DNA of 6,859 nucleotides from an uncultured Flavobacteriales bacterium. GTDB lineage: Bacteria; Bacteroidota; Bacteroidia; Flavobacteriales_D; Crocinitomicaceae. Below, piece by piece: positions 5,735 to 6,859 of this stretch. The stretch is taken from contig CAIRMS010000328.1 of the NCBI GenBank assembly GCA_903879765.1, positions 1 through 6,859 on the forward strand, in the 5' to 3' direction. Positions within the stretch are counted from its first letter, which is position 1. Each line of letters opens with the position of its first letter. A program made the position numbers and the translations under genes. The notes beneath the pieces are model-generated. The model had not been told where the DNA came from and searched no databases. It saw only the letters and a list, made by a program, of their open reading frames with translations.

Positions 5735-6859
5735 ATGAGTACAGCATTAGGAAATCACATTTTAGTAGAATTTATGAATTGTGATCCACACGTCATGAAC
5801 GACGTGGCCGCTATTGAACGCGACATGGTTGGAGCAGCACAAAAAGCTGGTGCAACAGTGATTAACTCTACATTTCACCATTTTTCTCCCTATGGAGTTT
5901 CTGGTGTTGTGGTTATCCAGGAAAGTCACCTAGCCATTCACACGTGGCCGGAATATGGTTACGCTGCGGTAGATTTATTTACCTGTGGAGAAATGAATGC
6001 GTGGATTTCTTTTGATCACTTGAAAGAATGTTTCGGCGCGAAATCTTATTCAGCATTGGAAATGAAAAGAGGTTCTGTGAATTTATTGCAACGCAATGAT
6101 TTCGATCTTACTTCTGCGCGCGAAAAAGCAGCCGAATGGAGAAATCCTGAATTCTACACACGTAACGTATGGTTTACAGATAAAGACGAAGATCAAGCAT
6201 TGTCATTACGTTTTACGGGTGATGTGTTTGTGGATGTTCAATCGCCTTTCCAACGAGTTCGAATTTTAGAATCCTTGAAATACGGTAAAATGTTGGCATT
6301 AGACGATATGGTCATGACAACAGAGAAAGATGAATTCCATTACCACGAAATGATTTCACATCCTTCCCTATTCACCGTACGCCATGCGAAAAACGTATTG
6401 GTAATCGGTGGTGGAGACGGTGGAACTGTGAGAGAGGTATTGCGTCACTCCAATATTGAGAAGGTAACGATGGTAGAAATCGACGGTGAAGTGATTGAGG
6501 CGTGTAAAGTGCATTTGCCACAAATCGCCGCTTCGTTTGATGATCCACGTTTAGAATTAATCGTTGACGATGGAATTGCGTTTGTAAAAAATGCCAAACA
6601 AGGAGAGTACGACATCATCATTGTCGATGGTTCAGATCCAGTTGGTCCAGCAGAAGGATTATTTTCTGTTGAATTCTATACAAATTGCTACAACGCATTG
6701 AAAACGGAAGGAATTCTTGTTGCTCAAGGAGAATCTCCAAAATTCAATGAGAAAGCATTTGCGGAATTGAATCAAACGTTACAAGGAATTTTCGGTGAAA
6801 ACAATGCACCGGTTGGATTATTCTTTGTTCCTACCTACCCTACTGGTATGTGGAGCTTC
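5735..6859 (+). CDS. speD-speE: Bifunctional S-adenosylmethionine decarboxylase / spermidine synthase (3' end outside window)
   Basis: An uninterrupted frame of 375 codons from ATG 5735 runs off the right edge. Residues 1-120 are a full class 1B AdoMet decarboxylase proenzyme. The self-cleavage motif is ES-HLAIHTWPEYGYAAVD, with S64 as the pyruvoyl precursor after E63, H69 for processing and C84 as proton donor; these are one residue later than S63, H68 and C83 of the Thermotoga enzyme. After a short linker, residues from about 135 form spermidine synthase. It has DEFHYHEM (199-206), the dcAdoMet loop GGGDGG (225-230), E248, DDG (278-280), and catalytic DGSDPVGPAEGLF with D298 and D301, then QGESP and YPTGMWSF at the edge. 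Together they decarboxylate AdoMet and transfer the aminopropyl group to putrescine, giving spermidine in the cytoplasm. Autocleavage would leave a 63-residue beta chain and an alpha chain carrying SpeE. Roughly 45-60 residues of the usual SpeE length are missing beyond the edge. Confidence 0.95.
   Translation, partial: MSTALGNHILVEFMNCDPHVMNDVAAIERDMVGAAQKAGATVINSTFHHFSPYGVSGVVVIQESHLAIHTWPEYGYAAVDLFTCGEMNAWISFDHLKECFGAKSYSALEMKRGSVNLLQRNDFDLTSAREKAAEWRNPEFYTRNVWFTDKDEDQALSLRFTGDVFVDVQSPFQRVRILESLKYGKMLALDDMVMTTEKDEFHYHEMISHPSLFTVRHAKNVLVIGGGDGGTVREVLRHSNIEKVTMVEIDGEVIEACKVHLPQIAASFDDPRLELIVDDGIAFVKNAKQGEYDIIIVDGSDPVGPAEGLFSVEFYTNCYNALKTEGILVAQGESPKFNEKAFAELNQTLQGIFGENNAPVGLFFVPTYPTGMWSF

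Overview
The window looks like ordinary chromosome from a member of the Bacteroidota, probably a Flavobacteriales-type organism; the genus is not determinable by eye. The grounds are the octamer TAnnTTTG (the -7 element of the Bacteroidota housekeeping sigma factor) ahead of five of the seven genes, the lack of Shine-Dalgarno sequences, an A+T-rich base composition, short Sec or lipoprotein signal peptides ending in forms such as SFA-Q and IFG-Q, and a MutS2-like protein of the Smr-less form that I recall as common in this phylum.

Layout from left to right. The left edge cuts pyrG (CTP synthase), whose first 29 codons lie on the minus strand. Next, also on the minus strand, is a complete PaaY-family left-handed beta-helix protein (gamma-carbonic-anhydrase fold). 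Divergent from it is a small lipoprotein with a complete rhodanese domain. The rhodanese gene meets the following minus-strand gene tail to tail, with the two stop codons overlapping in the four bases CTAA. Two minus-strand genes then form a likely operon: a 470-residue secreted protein with imperfect NG..GP[YF] hairpin repeats (upstream) and a 229-residue secreted protein (downstream, overlapping it by 14 bases). The downstream protein carries three short motifs in the order and spacing expected of a divergent lytic transglycosylase. These two are the least characterised genes here, and the 470-residue gene looks lower in G+C than its neighbours.

Divergent from that pair is a 702-residue MutS2-like ATPase without the C-terminal Smr nuclease domain. 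The right edge holds a gene still open at the window end (375 codons visible). It fuses a complete S-adenosylmethionine decarboxylase proenzyme (SpeD, prokaryotic class 1B) to spermidine synthase (SpeE), so one polypeptide would make decarboxylated AdoMet and use it to convert putrescine to spermidine.

The genes do not form one pathway: pyrG, mutS2 and speD-speE are housekeeping functions. The items most worth following are the SpeD-SpeE fusion, the secreted pair (putative transglycosylase-like protein plus hairpin-repeat protein), the missing Smr domain, and a promoter-like element lying only four bases before the mutS2 start codon. I saw no tRNA, rRNA, CRISPR array, insertion sequence or attachment site. 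The longest stretch without a gene is 171 bases (3330-3500), which is promoter-like and A+T-rich.
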